Shown: positions 39,402-51,558 of the stretch, piece by piece
Layout of the letters: every line of letters starts with the position of its first letter
How positions within the stretch are numbered: position 1 is the stretch's first letter
Source: Paragorgia papillata
Taxonomy: Eukaryota; Cnidaria; Anthozoa; Scleralcyonacea; Coralliidae
Direction of reading: 5' to 3'
DNA length: 64,000 nt
Assembly (NCBI GenBank): GCA_035771165.1
Contig: JAWNZC010000445.1
Coordinates: forward strand, 1,150,001-1,214,000
Notes under the pieces: model-generated
The model's input: only the letters and a program-made list of their open reading frames with translations
What the model was told of the DNA's origin: nothing
The model's database searches: none
Translations under genes and position numbers: made by a program

Positions 39402-41944
39402 GTTCCCAAAGAAAACAAGACTGAATCTCAAGCAATTGGTTGTTCTGTCATTCTCAAGATAAAAATTCGGCCGATGTGGTTAGGATACAGCTTGGAGATT
39501 TGGGCACGAAAATTGGCCAGCAACTGAAGACAGTCTGTATAAACCGAAAATCAGAGTCGGAGATGAGTCAAATAAAAATAAAAATGAAACCTCCGTCCAT
39601 TACTGTCTTAACAGCGTGCATGGTGTACCATTTTCAATGTGATTGGTGTGAAGGACATAAGGCGTCATTATTTTAAGGGTGATTATACGCGAGGTGAGTT
39701 GGCCGGGCTAACAGAGCTGACTCGTCTGATTTAGGATCGCACTGTGGTTTTAAACTCACATAAACTAAATTTGCAAAAAAGAATTGGTTTAGTTTAGATG
39801 TAAACGAATCGTAACGATGATTCAAATCTCAGCTCCTCTTGTGTCCCATGAAGTTATAGCTGCATGGACAGCCCGCGGGCTCATGCATGTGAATAGCTTC
39901 TCTCTCTATATAGTAATGTTTAAAACGACATTTACAATGATTTATATGATTTTTTTCAGTTTTTCGCAAATGTAGGGGTAAATTTGATTAATTTTTAAAA
40001 TGTTATTCATTATCATTCAATACAAAATCGGACTCGATTAAATCCAAACTTTTTACCTCACTTTAAATTTTAGCATTTTGACATTTTTATTTATGAATTT
40101 TTCATTGTTTTATACTATATATTAAATATATGTATTGTTTGTATTAATAAGTCATAACGCCTCGTATTTAACACTGTATTATAGCCCCCCGTGTAAAGCT
40201 CTCCAATCCCGACGTTCCAAATGTTTGACAAACGGTATCTTTCCCGTGTGGGGTTTCTGGAGCATTAACTACTTATTGACCGAGCGTGAGGTCTGTACTA
40301 GTGAAATATCGGACCGATGTTTTTTTAGTAAGCGACAAGCGAGGTCAATAAGTAGTTTATTATATGGCCATAAATGTTGTGAACGTTCTGTAGTTTGAAT
40401 AAAAAATCATCTGGAATTCTAATACTTGTGAGAAGTAAAGGTTATTACGAACAATGTTACGAACGTTTTGGACATTTTAAAAACTTTCACAAAACGTAGA
40501 AACTCGAACTATACATCAAATGAAAGCTTATAAAATTTCTAACAACATACCTGCACGATATATTTCAACAATGAGTTAGTTCTGAAATTATAATCCATCT
40601 TGTTTCCGATACATGACTGCCATTTTGTTTATAAAATTAACTTACGGTTCCGAACGGCAGATTCCGCTCTGAGCGGGCGGATACGGGAAATATCCGACCG
40701 CTTATGAACCAATCAAATTACAGGATTTCCGTATTCGGACCTCTCAGCGCTGCTGCCATATAATAAACACCTATATTCATTACTTATAGTCACTTCACTC
40801 GAGAATGAAGTCTACTAGATGGCATCGAAACGTTGTGCCTTTTTATCGCTAATATATCTGTTTAATCAGCTACTTCTCCTTGACATTTTCTCAGCAATTC
40901 ATGCAGAAAATGACTTTTTAATATCACATGCACGTTCAGTGACGCGCGCGCTCATGATAATTCAGTAGCATGGCCAAGGGAGTATTCACTAGTGAACATT
41001 TGTTCGGAGACTATATATATATATATATAATTATAAGTGCCGCCTAACCACCATGGCCAAGAGACCTCTATATTAATTCACCTTATCCGGAGTCATGTCC
41101 GACAGAATGCAAGCATGCACTCGATCGTCTTTGAGTTGTTAAAATGACAGAGAACAATCGGTGGTGTGTGACCTATTATATGCGTGCATGTGTTTAAAAA
41201 TAAGTGTGACAGAATTTAATGCCTGAAAACATGATCGGAAACTGGGAAAAATTTATGCGGCTATATGCAGTATTCAGCATTTCATTTGAATCTGTCTACT
41301 ATATTGATATGACTGATATGCACGGGCATGTTCATATATCAGCAGTACTGAGACAGATTCAATCTTGAGGACTGTATAATAATTTGCTCTATATTATACT
41401 ATATGGAGTTGGCAAACAAAACTATTTCGTTATCAATACGACAATAATATAGAAAATATACCTGCAACTAACAATATGTTATAAGATGCCTGTTCCAAAC
41501 TTTGTATTGACGTATATTACGTAGCCCCGCGACTCTCGTACTGTGTTTTTTAACAACCAATTTTCAATTGAAAGCTATAGCCCCTATAGTATACTATAGC
41601 ATTGGCTGATTATTAAAATCAAGAATATGTTACAAACGGACTGATATTGGGACATGTATTTTTGACAGAAAGTATAATCAGTTATAATCCAAAGACAACG
41701 TGAATTGAAAGCGAGAGAAAAACAAGAAAGACAAACATTTATAATATCAACAAATAAAACAGAACCCATGCACTAATTTTTCAATGAGGCGATATTTAAA
41801 TTTAGAAATGAGTAAACTTATTTCTGATTAGCATTTCAAAGGTTGAGGAAATAACATAGCACTCAGTGATCATCAAAAAAGATATAGGATGCCAAGTTTC
41901 GTTGCAGTTGGTTACAGTGAAGTAAAACTTAAGTAAAAGTAGCG

Positions 41945-42060
41945 TGCTGCGTAGGCAGTGTTGAAACAACAATCGAAATATAGTAAGGTCCGATATACTG
42001 CCGAAACAGAGAACGTATGAGTCTAACGTTTCGAGCGAAGGCCCTTCGTCAGAGAGAAAC
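41945..42060. repeat. dispersed repeat with TCTAACGTTTCGAGCG, copy 2
   Basis: Contains GCGTAGGCAGTGTTGAAA, ATCGAAATAT, TCTAACGTTTCGAGCG and CCTTCGTCAGAGAG. Related to 30390-30515. Confidence 0.8.
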
Positions 42061-42620
42061 TATCGCGATTCCTGTGTTGATTACGGGCGGCACGTGTTTA
42101 GGCGTGTAAGTTGAGGCTGTGGTTGAGGCATATGCATGTTTATGCGTTACAATATTAACCATGCATATACAATGCAATGGGGGATTAAAATATAGCCAAG
42201 AGGGTTTTATATAATAAAGCGAATATAGAAAAACCATAAGGGCTCTAAAGATAATAAATACATAGGCGGACATTTTTCACGTACATTGATTAATTTTGTA
42301 GTTTGTTTCCTAGGGCTAGAAATAATTCGCAATATTTTTGAGCGCAAATCAACTGCTTACCAGTCGGGCTGTTTTAAATTTGTTCTCAATAGGCGGAAGT
42401 ATAAATAATTGAGTCGAAAGCGTCTGATTCAGCTTGTGGTCCGTAAATATTGCGCAGCCCATGAGCCATCAGTCAGCAATCAGCAATACCGGAAATATTC
42501 ACTTTTCTTAAACCAACATATAAAGCTACACACCCAAGAAAGACAATTTTTGTATTCACATTTCGAAAACGCAACTTTGTGCCAGTGTTGTTATGTATAG
42601 CGTGGCTCGTCTCACTTTCC

Positions 42621-42634
42621 TTATAAAGTATATA
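42621..42634 (+). promoter_or_regulatory. possible TATA region of the receptor gene
   Basis: TTATAAAGTATATA lies 351 bases upstream of the receptor start codon. It is the only TATA-like word in the GC-richer stretch before exon 1. It may be chance. Confidence 0.25.
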
Positions 42635-42984
42635 CCGTTGAGTGTGACCACAACAGGAGCTTCCTCTCTCCTTCGGAGTACGTCATATCCGGTTAATGCT
42701 ATAAGGTAACGAGACACTTTGAATCGTCTTCAGATGGGTATCATATTATAGCAGAGAGCTGCTTAACGATGTCGTAAGCTTCGGAGCATAACTCATGACC
42801 TATTTAGTAAGCAAGTCAGTTTGCCATCTGGAGAAATAGCTCTTAATGGGAAGTTAAACCTCTGTGTCGGTGGCAGAAACTAGACGTGCGCACAGACAAT
42901 TCTCCTGCTGAATCCCACGCGAAGTCGGGGTATGAGACTTGGTTCAAGTTTGGTCAAAACGCACAAGACGTAATAGAACACAGG

Positions 42985-43033
42985 ATGTTTGGCTTCGTCC
43001 TCCAATTCCTATTGGTAACTTTTCTTCTTGCGT
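42985..43033 (+). CDS. receptor exon 1: signal peptide
   Basis: ATG opens [16 protein letters not shown], a textbook hydrophobic signal, and stops at the consensus donor gtaagt in phase 1. It fits the next exon and every later boundary. The frame stays open into the intron to 43467, which is chance. The first intron is about 8.9 kb. Extra exons within it cannot be excluded. Confidence 0.75.
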
Positions 43034-46000
43034 GTAAGTATCATCAAGATGTGACTTTAGCGTATCGTCGTTATTTATCGCTCTCTGTTCCCTCGAGCAT
43101 CGCGCCGGCGACTTTTGTCCTGCGTATACGTTACGTAAACGTGAGCGGACTTATCTCGCTAAGGTGTATGTGTACCACATATCGGTTGATCCACAGGGGC
43201 CAGATTAGCGCGCTATCTGTCGACAATCAGCATCAATCTAGAAACGGAGTTATTTGTCCTCCTTATCGTAGATACCGGCTCTTTTGGGTCAATTTGTTCA
43301 AGATAAACGCTGGCCACTCTCAGATAGGGTACAGTGTTCATTTCGGGCATGGAATCGTCATAAAAAATGATAATTCTTTTATGATCTCCGTCACGGTCGC
43401 CCAATTGCATGTATATATCTGTCAAATATTTTTTTGCCGTCGTGAGCAAATTTGGATTGCGCGATAATGATCATCGCCGTGTGTATTTCCCAAGAGTCAA
43501 GACTTCTGGCAGACGGCTTGAGAAAGATTAGGGGCAAGTGATTAGCGGTTGTTTTGAGGTCATATACAAAGGTTTCTCGAAAGAAAACGTTCGGTCAGTG
43601 CGGTTTCGGTAAATGGAATTTTCACTGTTATGCGATGAAATCAATCAGTGAAGACGTTACAACAGTGTTATTCACTTAATACATCGTCCAATGTCTGTAG
43701 AATGAGAGATTGAAATAATTAATAGTATATAATTACGTTTTTTGGCGACATATTTTCTTCGTAATGTGCTTTTCATTCTTGAAATATTAATGCATAAAAT
43801 CCTAAGCACGTAAACACGATATGGACGCAGAAATTGTCAATCCCAAACACAATATTTACAAAGTAAAAGTTTGGCATTTTTCATTCGTCAGACAGACTCC
43901 CGTTGACTGTTACCATTAACTTCGGTTTTCAATCAAAGAACAAGGCGTTTCATGATGCATATGCGTTGCTTAATTGACGCCATTATAGGCATGGGGGCGA
44001 ATCTTAAACTGCACCTTTTATATGCGCTTGGTTCCTATCCTAGTAGAATAAACGCCATTTTTATCGATGTCATTGTTATTCTCTTCTCGACTTTTCTGTT
44101 TGAGGGTGATTTGAACAATTGGCCCCCAAACGGTTTGCGGTGGTCTTTGCATACTCCCGTCGCTTGCTGTCCAAAATCGCTGTTGACAGCTTTTTAGACA
44201 TCCGACTAATTAGAAAACCTTTTTCCCCAACAAGCTGTGAACGGAGCATCCTGTTACGCAGGTTCTGTAATCCTTTAACATTGCTGTGTATAGTTCAAGG
44301 CACGATGTTTAGCACACACCTTTTAAATCGTTTAAATGAAGTAGTTCTAACAAACACGATTTCATTTCCTTATAGTCAGGGGTACGATTTATGTTATTAA
44401 TCCTCCCAGAAACGGGAAAGCCTCTCTGTACCGAAATCCGAATAAAATCAATTATCTCTTTTATCTCAGCGAGCCTACTCCTAATTAATTTCTCCCTCAA
44501 TCAGTTGCGTGACAAGGAGGCGATGACTGAAGGGGTGACCCGCTTGAGCATGTTGAAGCGAATGGGTCTCCTTCTAGTCTCCTTCATGAAACGCGAAAAT
44601 CGGATTTCATTGCCTAATCTTTGGGACCATTCCCTCAGACTTTCCTTTCGCCAAGCTATATACCGTTGAGACATTTGCGGCATTTCTTTGAGTTTCTTCT
44701 GAATATACTCATTCCTTTGGTGGACTTTCTGAATCTCTTTGTCGTGAAACGATATACTTGTTGATGGTAAATGGGATTAGCGCCATTTGGTGGATCATTA
44801 GATTCATTGTTAATTACCCTTTGTATTTTAGGAACGCGAAGTTGTCATACTGTATGTCACTCGAGTGAGAATCAAACCCCGAACCCACACGACTGCATTT
44901 TGCTCCCAAGTCTGTCGTGATGTTTATGTAGAACAAATCGTTTGGCGTGTTCCATGAAGAGTAAATATTTAACACCATATCCTCCTACTCAAGGACATCC
45001 TTGACTGTTTATTTAGTGCCTTTGATACGGTTAAGTCTTTCGAAGTACACTCAGACAACTGTCTCTGGCACAAGAGCATCTGTTGTTGTCATCTGACCGT
45101 GGGCAATCGAAGAGGGTCTATAATATAAACGATGCATGGATAGCCGCCACGCCGTTGAACCAAGCGCAACCAGTATCTCTGTTTCATGAGCCACATTCTT
45201 ACCTATATACCACATGTTTCGTGAAAGCGTTTGGTGTCAATCTTTGTATTGTTTTTTATTGGAATACAATGTTGTTATTATCTACCTACTGTTTTCCGTC
45301 GCGCATGGTTTACTAGATGACAAAGACAGACTACAATACTGTCAATACTTCCTCAATACAGTTAACTAGCAAACGGAAGTAGTTCTTGACGGTTTATATA
45401 ATCTCGCGAATCCTGTTTAATCTTTTCGCATATGATCTGCATTTTGTGCTGCCGATCTTCCTCTTTCTTTCATATAATCATAGCCCCAACTGTTATTTCA
45501 TTACAAATGTTGAAATTCAATTAATTCATATCATGCCACATATTATTGCACAATTTGCACTCGACATCTCTGTATACTCTTGCCGACGTTTTAATAGGTT
45601 ATTTTAATTAAACATGAGTGAGATAAGGTTTTGGATGTGCAGATAAATCATTTCGTGTTTGGGCTGTTTAAACTTCAAAGTTCAAACACAAAATAATGCC
45701 TCTTGGTTTTATCATGTTACCTTACTCAGCCAGGTTAATTTGTTTTGAAACTCTGTCAGTGATTCAAAGAGAGGTATTAAAGTATTAAACAAGTAAATGA
45801 AGTTGGTGACAAAAAGGCAGTGCGCATTAATCATTATCCATGCCATTTCAATTCAATGATTTCAATCACTAACTTTGGTGCGTATAACATAACAGTCCAA
45901 ACATGTATGTATACGCTGTTTGAATCGGCTCTTCCCAATTGTTAACTAATGAAGTTCTGTTTGTAATTTCCTTGATGTATACTATAAAATGACAGACCAT

Positions 46001-49000
46001 CAAATTAATAAGTGTGAATTTAAAGCAGCTGTGTTTTTAGAAATACAAAATATAAACAGGATGTCTGTAGTTTTTCTTCACCACAGACCGAAGCCACTGA
46101 TGCAGAAGTTTAAACTACTACATGATTTGTTTGGAACGAGACCGCCACATGTTGTCTTGATATTTATTTAAGTTTAAATGTTAAAACCACCTCGAAGTTT
46201 TATTAATTGATTTATAGTTCAATACTGTTTGTACTGTACATTCACGAAGTCGTTACCACCATAGGCATAGCCACGGCATAGTTGCTTATAAACATTTCGT
46301 TTTTGGCAACCGCAGACTATATATATACTGTAGTATTGAACAGTGAACTGAGTGAAGGGTATTGTGTATCTAGTTCATAGTATAGACTAAGTGATTATTC
46401 ACATGTCTCTGTCCTAAAGCCAGGTAAAGAAATCTGATATATATGTTTCAGTTAGGCGTTTCTAGTATAGCCTATGGCTAAATAAACTATGTATAACAGT
46501 ATTAAATATGCCCCGATACATATATAGGCCAGACTGTTCTTTTACAGAAATCAATGCGAAACGCCCATTTAACGATGAATGTTTTAATGTATTTGGGATA
46601 AGTGTTTTGTGTCATATTAACTGACAAACGACAGAGCCAAAGCTAGTGGTTCTAGCTGCTCGTTCAGCCAGTTTACAATTCCATGACGGAAATTATTTTT
46701 AAATCATGCATGCATGCCTGCAGATTGGACATTGTTTGATATTTCGTTTGAATTTTCCTCATGAATTATTAATGAAATAATTCATGAGGAAAATTCAAAA
46801 GAAATTAATGTTTATAATCAGTGTCTTTATATATGATAAAGATACCTCCTCACCTCCTGATTTACATAAACTTTAGCTTTGATTTTCTCGGCTTTATATA
46901 GGTTATTTTACTACGCCAATGAACTTACCAATTAGTGGTTCGTTTTTGAAGCCGTTCAATAAACTCGCAGTTCGTGTTTTATATGTGTTTTATCAGATAT
47001 AAAACTCTCGGCTTCGCCTCGTGTCTTTATATCTGATAAAACACTTGCTCGTTTATTAAACAGTATAAACAGTACATTAAAATACGTTTAGAAATCAAAA
47101 TCTCAGGAAAACCACTATTTCAGGGACTGAGGGATATTAGTTCATTTTCCGGAGGAGCATATGCCCCGGGACAGGCTTGGAGAAACGCACGAGCTTCGAG
47201 CTCTCTAAGACTCACACTAATTATATATAAACAGCGTAATATATATACGTATGGGCATTAACCGAATATTGTATACGACTTATCCAATTCACACATCTAA
47301 CTCAGTAACTGTAATCAGGACGAATTTGTATCCGATTTACAACATATTCATACGGCTTTTGGATTTTCTTCATGAATTATTATAATCTAGTTATACAATG
47401 CTGAGCAGGGCTATTTTGGTACAGCCATTAAGCCTGCAATTATATAATAGTATAATGCTATTTTTTAATCTAGATACGTGGACAATTTGAATCGTATACA
47501 CTGTAGTTATAATTGGATGCTCGAAATCTGTATAGGCAGATTATATAGCAGTTATCCAGGTAAAAAATGTGCTGCACCGTTAGAAACACCAAAGAATCCC
47601 AGACTTTAATTACTACTCTCGAATTGCACGACTAGCTTTACTGATATAAAAGATACAGGTCAAAGAAGCTCTCGAAGCCGAAGGACATGTATATCTGATG
47701 ACAAATGGATGTGTCTGACATTTCTCGATAATTTTAGACGTCTTTTCAAAAAGTGGATGAATCCGGTTTTAAAATAAGTGCATGGGTTTTCGACACATTT
47801 TGTCTTGGACATGTAAATGAAATTTTTTTCTTAATGGAAAATGCATGTCAGTCCTTGAAAATAAACCACCAACCTTTCTGTTTATTACATTATTATTAAA
47901 GGTGAAGTACGAGCAACAAATTGCTGCAACATTGTTGCGTTGCAAGTTGAAAAGCGTTGTTGCACGTATTACCACCCCTCAAACATTGTCACGCAATGAA
48001 TGATTTTGTTGCAAGTTGAAACAGCATGTTGCACCTGGAACTGGAGTCTACTTTTTTCAACATTTTTTTTCAACTTGCAACAAAATCATTGTTGCGTAAC
48101 AATGTTTAAGATGGGTAATACGTGACAACGCTTTTCAACTTGCAACGCAACAAAGTTTCGTTGCAAGTTGAAGAAAAATATTGCCCGTAATACCTCATAA
48201 TTCATGAGGAAAGGAAAATTCAAAAGAAATTAAAGTTTAATCAGTGTCTTTATATGTGATAAAGATACCTCCTGATTTACATAAACTTTAGTTTTGATTT
48301 TCTCGGCTTAGACAAGGTTATTTTTCAAAAGATATAAAAATTAATACGATTAATGTCAGGACACGTCAGAACATTTATAAAGAGTTCTGTATATTTGGCA
48401 TTCTTACGATGCATATATACCGTGAAAAAAGCTTTCGAAATTCGATGGGATGTTACGACTTATTAGATACAAGTCCAGAGTGGTTTTATGTATGCTTTTC
48501 AAACTATAGTATTTCGTTGGTATACCAAGTCTTAAACGAAACTCATGCTGATATTACCCAAGAATGTACATATGTTTTTGTTTTTTTAACTCGTAAGAGA
48601 GGAATAAGCCGTGCTTAATATAGAGGCTAAAGCAACTAAATATACTTTGAGTGTGTAACTGAATGCTTTAATTGGAAATATGCGGTCCAATCTAATTTAT
48701 GGAAAAGCGTAAAGATTGTTGAGTGTTTGCTCTTCAATCATATACAGATCCATCGACGGATGGTGATCCGAACGTATAGATTTTGCAGACCGAATTCTAT
48801 ATTACACCACGGAATACATTTTCGAAATATCTTTCTTTAACACAACTGACGGAACTGTACAAACGCTGTGTAAAAAATGAAGTTGATGTACACAGTAATG
48901 CAACAAACAGCGTTTTGAAGCGTTTTGTACTGCAATATCGAGGTATATATAATATATATTATATACTACACCATCAGGGCGACTTGTTATGTAACAAATT

Positions 49001-50421
49001 TCCTTGTTACAATTCACTTCGGTTGCGTCGATTTTTTTTGAAAAAGTAATTGGAATAATGTACGGTATAGTGCTAAAGGTGAAGTAATACGAGCAACAAA
49101 TTGCTGCAACATTGTTGCCTTGCAAGTTGAATAGCGTTGTTGCAGGTATATATTACCACCAACCTTAAACATTGTCACGCAACAATGATTTTGTTGCAAG
49201 TTGAATCAGCATATTGCAGCAAGTAGAACTGGAGTCTACTTTATTCAACAAATTTTTTCAACTTGCAACAAAATCATTGTTGCGCGACAATGTTTAAGGT
49301 GGATGGTAATACGTGCAACAACGCTTTTCAACTTGCAACGCAATAAGTTGTTTTGCCCGTATTATACCTCACGCACTCAACTATGTTGGCAAGTGCATGC
49401 AGGAATTTGTTGCTCACATTGTCTAGTGCCTAAATCTTATAATTTTATTTATAATATATACACCAAACGATTTTACTTGTCAATAACAATATAGGAGGTC
49501 GCATATCAGTGGTTATGGGAATATATGCCATGCAAGTAAACTTTCTGTTTTAAAGCACTCAACTCACTATCAACGGGTTCACAAAGAAAAACTTAATGCT
49601 ATTCAGCCAGTCCTATAATCATACTCGTCTGATATCGGAAAAATTGGAAAATAGAGTTATAACGCTCGATCCTTTTAGTTATCATTCCAACATGTTTTTG
49701 GCTATTTGTATAAATTAAACACCTTCACTTTATTCGTATAACAGCTGCACAAGAAAGTGCAAGTGAATTAGTGGATATATATAATGTAAAAAACAGGAAT
49801 GAGAGAACTTTACCATGTTGAAATATATTTAAGTAATTTTTTTATAAGTTGACGACCTGTATATATGCATGCGGCAATGGGTTTAGAAAGTGAAAATGTT
49901 TCAGTATCGAAGTGATTGTTATATATAAACGTTATAAGTGTTGACTTAAAATTTTCATGTACACATTTTATGAATTGCGGAGAACTAAGAATGTTTATAT
50001 GATTGAAAGAGCGGTACATGAAGAGTTCATAAAATTCGTGGAATGTGTTTTAAGGAATGTTATAGTTGTATAGTGTTTAGGTAAAGATTATCTGCGTTGA
50101 AAGGTGAAATGTTATTAAGGCAAAGAAAACACTCTCTGGTTGCAAAGTTAATTGAAACATGTTATAGTGGGAGGCTCTGGGTGGGAGGGATATGCATTAG
50201 ATAATTAAGATGATGCCGATGACACAGAATTTTAATAATAAGTGAGAAAACTATATATGACAACATTTAGTGCTTCGCTGTAACGTTTTTAGAATTGTCT
50301 ATCGCATACACCGTATTCATAACTTCTACTTTATATTCTTTTATGCATGTGCATTTAATTAGTCTTTCGAACCTCGAAGCTGGGAAAATATAAGTTGGCG
50401 GTCATCTTTTGTGGTGGTGGT

Positions 50422-50458
<37 letters not shown>

Positions 50459-51524
50459 CGACTATAGGCGACCACAAAAGGTGATTTTCTTCATCTGAAA
50501 TTATAATTTCGTCCAACGTGGCGAAAATTTCTTTGTCCTTTGACGTTGAATGACAATTGACAAACCACTTTCAGTACATAGTTATACTGAAAAACTATAT
50601 AAGGTAATACGTTTGAAACATATTGAGCGTTCATAACATAAATCGTTTCAAGAAACTACAGTCCGTGCCGACAATTTAAAACTAATAAAGTAATCTCAAA
50701 ACAACAAAATCCGATAATAACCATATTGAAAAAATTCAAGATATTGATCAAAACAAGAACATCATTTCATCGTTGTGTCTAATTGTTTCGATCCATATCT
50801 CTTGCGTATTTCAAGATGGTTATTATCGGATTGTATTTCCTACTATATATATCAGAAACGTGGGGTGTGGGAGCTATATTTATAGCGTGGGACGTATGTA
50901 TTAGATAACTAAAGTGTTGGCGCGGTGACAATCACAGTCACATGCATGCAGACCTTGAATATATGAGGCAGCAATATACTACTTCGTTACCATGTAAGTG
51001 TCATCTAAAATTATAATTGCTTCCAACATTGTGAAAATACTGATATTGTAAGTTTGGCGTTAGAAATGTAGTTAATAGACGATGGATCATGGAAACGTTA
51101 ACACCAATCATTTCAGCAAAGAACAAAATAAGAAAACACACATCTTGAAAACCTAAAGATATGGATCAAAATAAGACGTGACGTCGTCATTTTTCGGTGT
51201 CCTGTTTTGATCTAACAGATATAGATCACTGTGGTCTATATCTTGCAATTTTCAATTTCTTTTTTTTTTTATTCTGTTTTGTATATACCAGCGGCGAAAT
51301 ACAGGATTATGGCGGCTGCGATTCCATAAGTGACATTGCTCACTAGTATAGAAATATAGCTCTTCCGGTGTTTTAAGCAAGGTGGTATAAATGGGTTTGC
51401 GTACAAATATATACGCTAGACTAAGCGCTAAACTTGGTTTCTGATCTACAACCATTGTCAAAATTGTTTTAACAAAAGCAACATTAACATGTTTTGCATC
51501 ACTCTGCCTACATTCCTCGACCCC

Positions 51525-51558
<34 letters not shown>

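Noticed and set aside
42886..43467. 193-codon open frame, the longest in the window
   Set aside because: Only its part 42985-43033 is accepted, as the signal-peptide exon. After the consensus donor the frame shows no domain and is taken as chance read-through into the intron.
44860..44905. tRNA-like B box on the minus strand (GGTTTGATTCTC)
   Set aside because: No matching A box or arms seen, too short to call.
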